Assembly (NCBI RefSeq): GCF_000155775.1
Contig: NZ_DS989814.1
Location: forward strand, 126,360 to 190,359
Source: Glaciecola sp. HTCC2999
GTDB taxonomy: Bacteria > Pseudomonadota > Gammaproteobacteria > Enterobacterales > Alteromonadaceae
DNA: 64,000 nucleotides
Reading direction: 5' to 3'
The translations under genes were made by a program, and so were the position numbers. Shown in pieces: positions 63,091-64,000 of this stretch. Each line of letters begins with the position of its first letter. The stretch's first letter is position 1. Below the pieces are notes generated by a model. It did no database searches and was not told the origin of the DNA. It saw nothing but the letters and a program-made list of their open reading frames with translations.

Positions 63091-63137
63091 TTTCGCTGTT
63101 GGTCAAGTTAACCAGAGAAACTTTTCTCTCGGGCAAT

Positions 63138-63222
63138 GCGGGAGTGGTGGAATTGGTAGACACGCTGGATTTAGGTTCCAGTGCTTCACGGCGTGAGAGT
63201 TCAAGTCTCTCCTTCCGCACCA
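63138..63222 (+). tRNA. tRNA-Leu (UAG)
   Basis: 85 nt class II tRNA with long variable arm (TGCTTCACGGCGT). Acceptor GCGGGAG/CTTCCGC, anticodon stem CTGGA/TCCAG with loop TTTAGGT, anticodon TAG, encoded CCA. Confidence 0.96.
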
Positions 63223-63256
63223 TTTATTAGAGTCCTATCTAATAAAACTTTAAGAT

Positions 63257-63333
63257 CGGTGAGTGGCGCAGCTTGGTAGCGCACTTGGTTTGGGTCCAAG
63301 GGGTCGTAGGTTCGAATCCTATCTCACCGACCA
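63257..63333 (+). tRNA. tRNA-Pro (UGG), second copy
   Basis: 77 nt, identical in every position to 58801-58877; closes the His-Leu-Pro set ahead of tig. Confidence 0.97.
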
Positions 63334-63418
63334 TCTTAAATTCATCTAATATTACCTCTGTACTAAATCTTTACATAACTGTATAATACGCCGTCTTTTA
63401 TAATGGGTCTGGGCTCTG

Positions 63419-63470
63419 GTATATAAATATTTATATACAGAACAGCTCGATTTAACCGCGCATGATGCGC
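63419..63470 (+). promoter_or_regulatory. Palindromes in tig leader
   Basis: GTATATAAAT|ATTTATATAC (63419-63438) is a perfect 20-bp palindrome, and GCGCAT-G-ATGCGC (63458-63470) is a perfect short hairpin ending 17 bp before the tig ATG. TATAAT sequences at 63382-63387 and 63399-63404 are possible -10 elements. GAGGTAGAATA precedes the ATG. Confidence 0.45.
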
Positions 63471-63487
63471 ACAGTTGAGGTAGAATA

Positions 63488-64000
63488 ATGCAAGTTTCAG
63501 TCGAAACGACTCAAGGTTTAGAGCGCCGTGTTACGGTAGCCGTTCCTGCAGCTTCTGTAGATGATGCAGTTAAAGCACGTTTACAACAATTAGCAAAAAC
63601 ACAACGTATCAACGGTTTCCGTCCTGGTAAAGTGCCAGTGAAAGTATTACAAAAACGTTTTGGCGCATCCGTTCGTCAAGAAGTAGCCGGTGATTTAATG
63701 CAGCGTCATTTCTATGAAGCCATTATCCAAGAAAAAATTACACCTGCTGGCATGCCATCATTCGATTTAACGAAAGATGTTGCTGGTGAAGATCTAGAAT
63801 TCACTGCCGTTTTCGAAGTATATCCAGAAGTTGAACTAAAAGAGTTAGATCAATTATCAGTTGAAACACCTGTTGTTGAAATTAAAGACAAAGACCTAAA
63901 AGAAATGATGGTCACGTTACAAAAACAACATGCTGATTGGAAAGAAGGCAAGCGTAAAGCGAAAAAAGATGATCGTGTGACTATCGATTCGTCGCACCAT
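63488..64000 (+). CDS. tig: Trigger factor, 3' end cut by window
   Basis: First 171 codons of the ribosome-bound peptidyl-prolyl isomerase/chaperone. N-terminal domain [21 protein letters not shown] with the ribosome-docking signature GFRPGKVP (about 43-50), then [16 protein letters not shown] and FEVYPEVEL. The final residues read [10 protein letters not shown] where the family has DRVTIDF-x-G: the last ~15 bases look like the expected sequence with one T and one G lost from homopolymers. It may be a sequencing artefact or a real frameshift. Tig is expected to be followed by clpP. Confidence 0.95.
   Translation, partial: MQVSVETTQGLERRVTVAVPAASVDDAVKARLQQLAKTQRINGFRPGKVPVKVLQKRFGASVRQEVAGDLMQRHFYEAIIQEKITPAGMPSFDLTKDVAGEDLEFTAVFEVYPEVELKELDQLSVETPVVEIKDKDLKEMMVTLQKQHADWKEGKRKAKKDDRVTIDSSHH

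Noticed and set aside
62963..63230. ORFs of 65-77 aa covering tRNA-His and tRNA-Leu
   Set aside because: They are translations of tRNA genes on either strand (GGRSSVGRAPDCDSGG type), a known artefact.

Overview
The window is a gene-dense piece of a gammaproteobacterial chromosome with moderately low GC by eye. The content and order (rlmN-pilF-rodZ-ispG-hisS-yfgM-bamB-der, guaBA, the isc operon, queA-tgt-yajC-secDF, folD-tRNAs-tig) are those of marine Alteromonadales and relatives such as Shewanella, Psychrobium or Moritella. The genus cannot be fixed from the sequence alone. Almost everything is core housekeeping. No transposase, integrase, prophage or CRISPR array was seen.

Regions. 1-5.7 kb: end of a DUF481 outer-membrane protein, then minus-strand serA, rpiA, fau, a nucleoside hydrolase, ribokinase and the 6S RNA gene ssrS. 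5.7-10.5 kb: ygfB-pepP-ubiH and a PEP-CTERM-type polyprenyl-phosphate sugar transferase. 10.5-15.5 kb: glyoxylate shunt (malate synthase G, a LysR regulator, isocitrate lyase). 15.9-21.3 kb: a lipoprotein alkaline phosphatase, then a minus-strand cluster of K+ channel, DUF350, YgiB, YgiC and a VC0807-type membrane protein. 21.5-27 kb: queA-tgt-yajC-secD-secF. 27-35.6 kb: suhB with a boxA leader, trmJ-cysE, iscR-iscSUA-hscBA-fdx, ndk. 35.7-45 kb: rlmN-pilF-rodZ-ispG, then hisS-yfgM-bamB-der. 45-46.7 kb: three lipoproteins (CsgG-like, DUF4810, DUF799). 46.9-58.7 kb: fadH, xseA, guaB-guaA, then folD-DUF1415-trmO-proS-pldA on the minus strand. 58.8-63.3 kb: a tRNA locus (Pro, Arg / His, Leu, Pro) split by 2.5 tandem 179-bp repeats, each carrying the last 19 nt of the tRNA-Arg gene, and by a colicin-V-type exporter pair. 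63.5 kb to the end: start of tig.

How genes work together. Nucleoside hydrolase, ribokinase and RpiA can pass nucleoside ribose into the pentose phosphate pathway. AceA and GlcB form the glyoxylate shunt, and FadH contributes to the fatty-acid oxidation that would feed it. YajC-SecDF, YfgM and BamB serve protein export and outer-membrane assembly. IscR controls Fe-S assembly that supplies IspG and RlmN, both encoded just downstream.

Most unusual points: the rtT-like repeats after tRNA-Arg; an orphan C39-peptidase exporter inside the tRNA locus; ribose-salvage genes lying between ssrS and fau; a boxA in the suhB leader; a PilF with a C-terminal LysM domain; the K+ channel/YgiBC cluster; and an anomalous reading frame in the last 15 bases of tig that looks like two homopolymer contractions.
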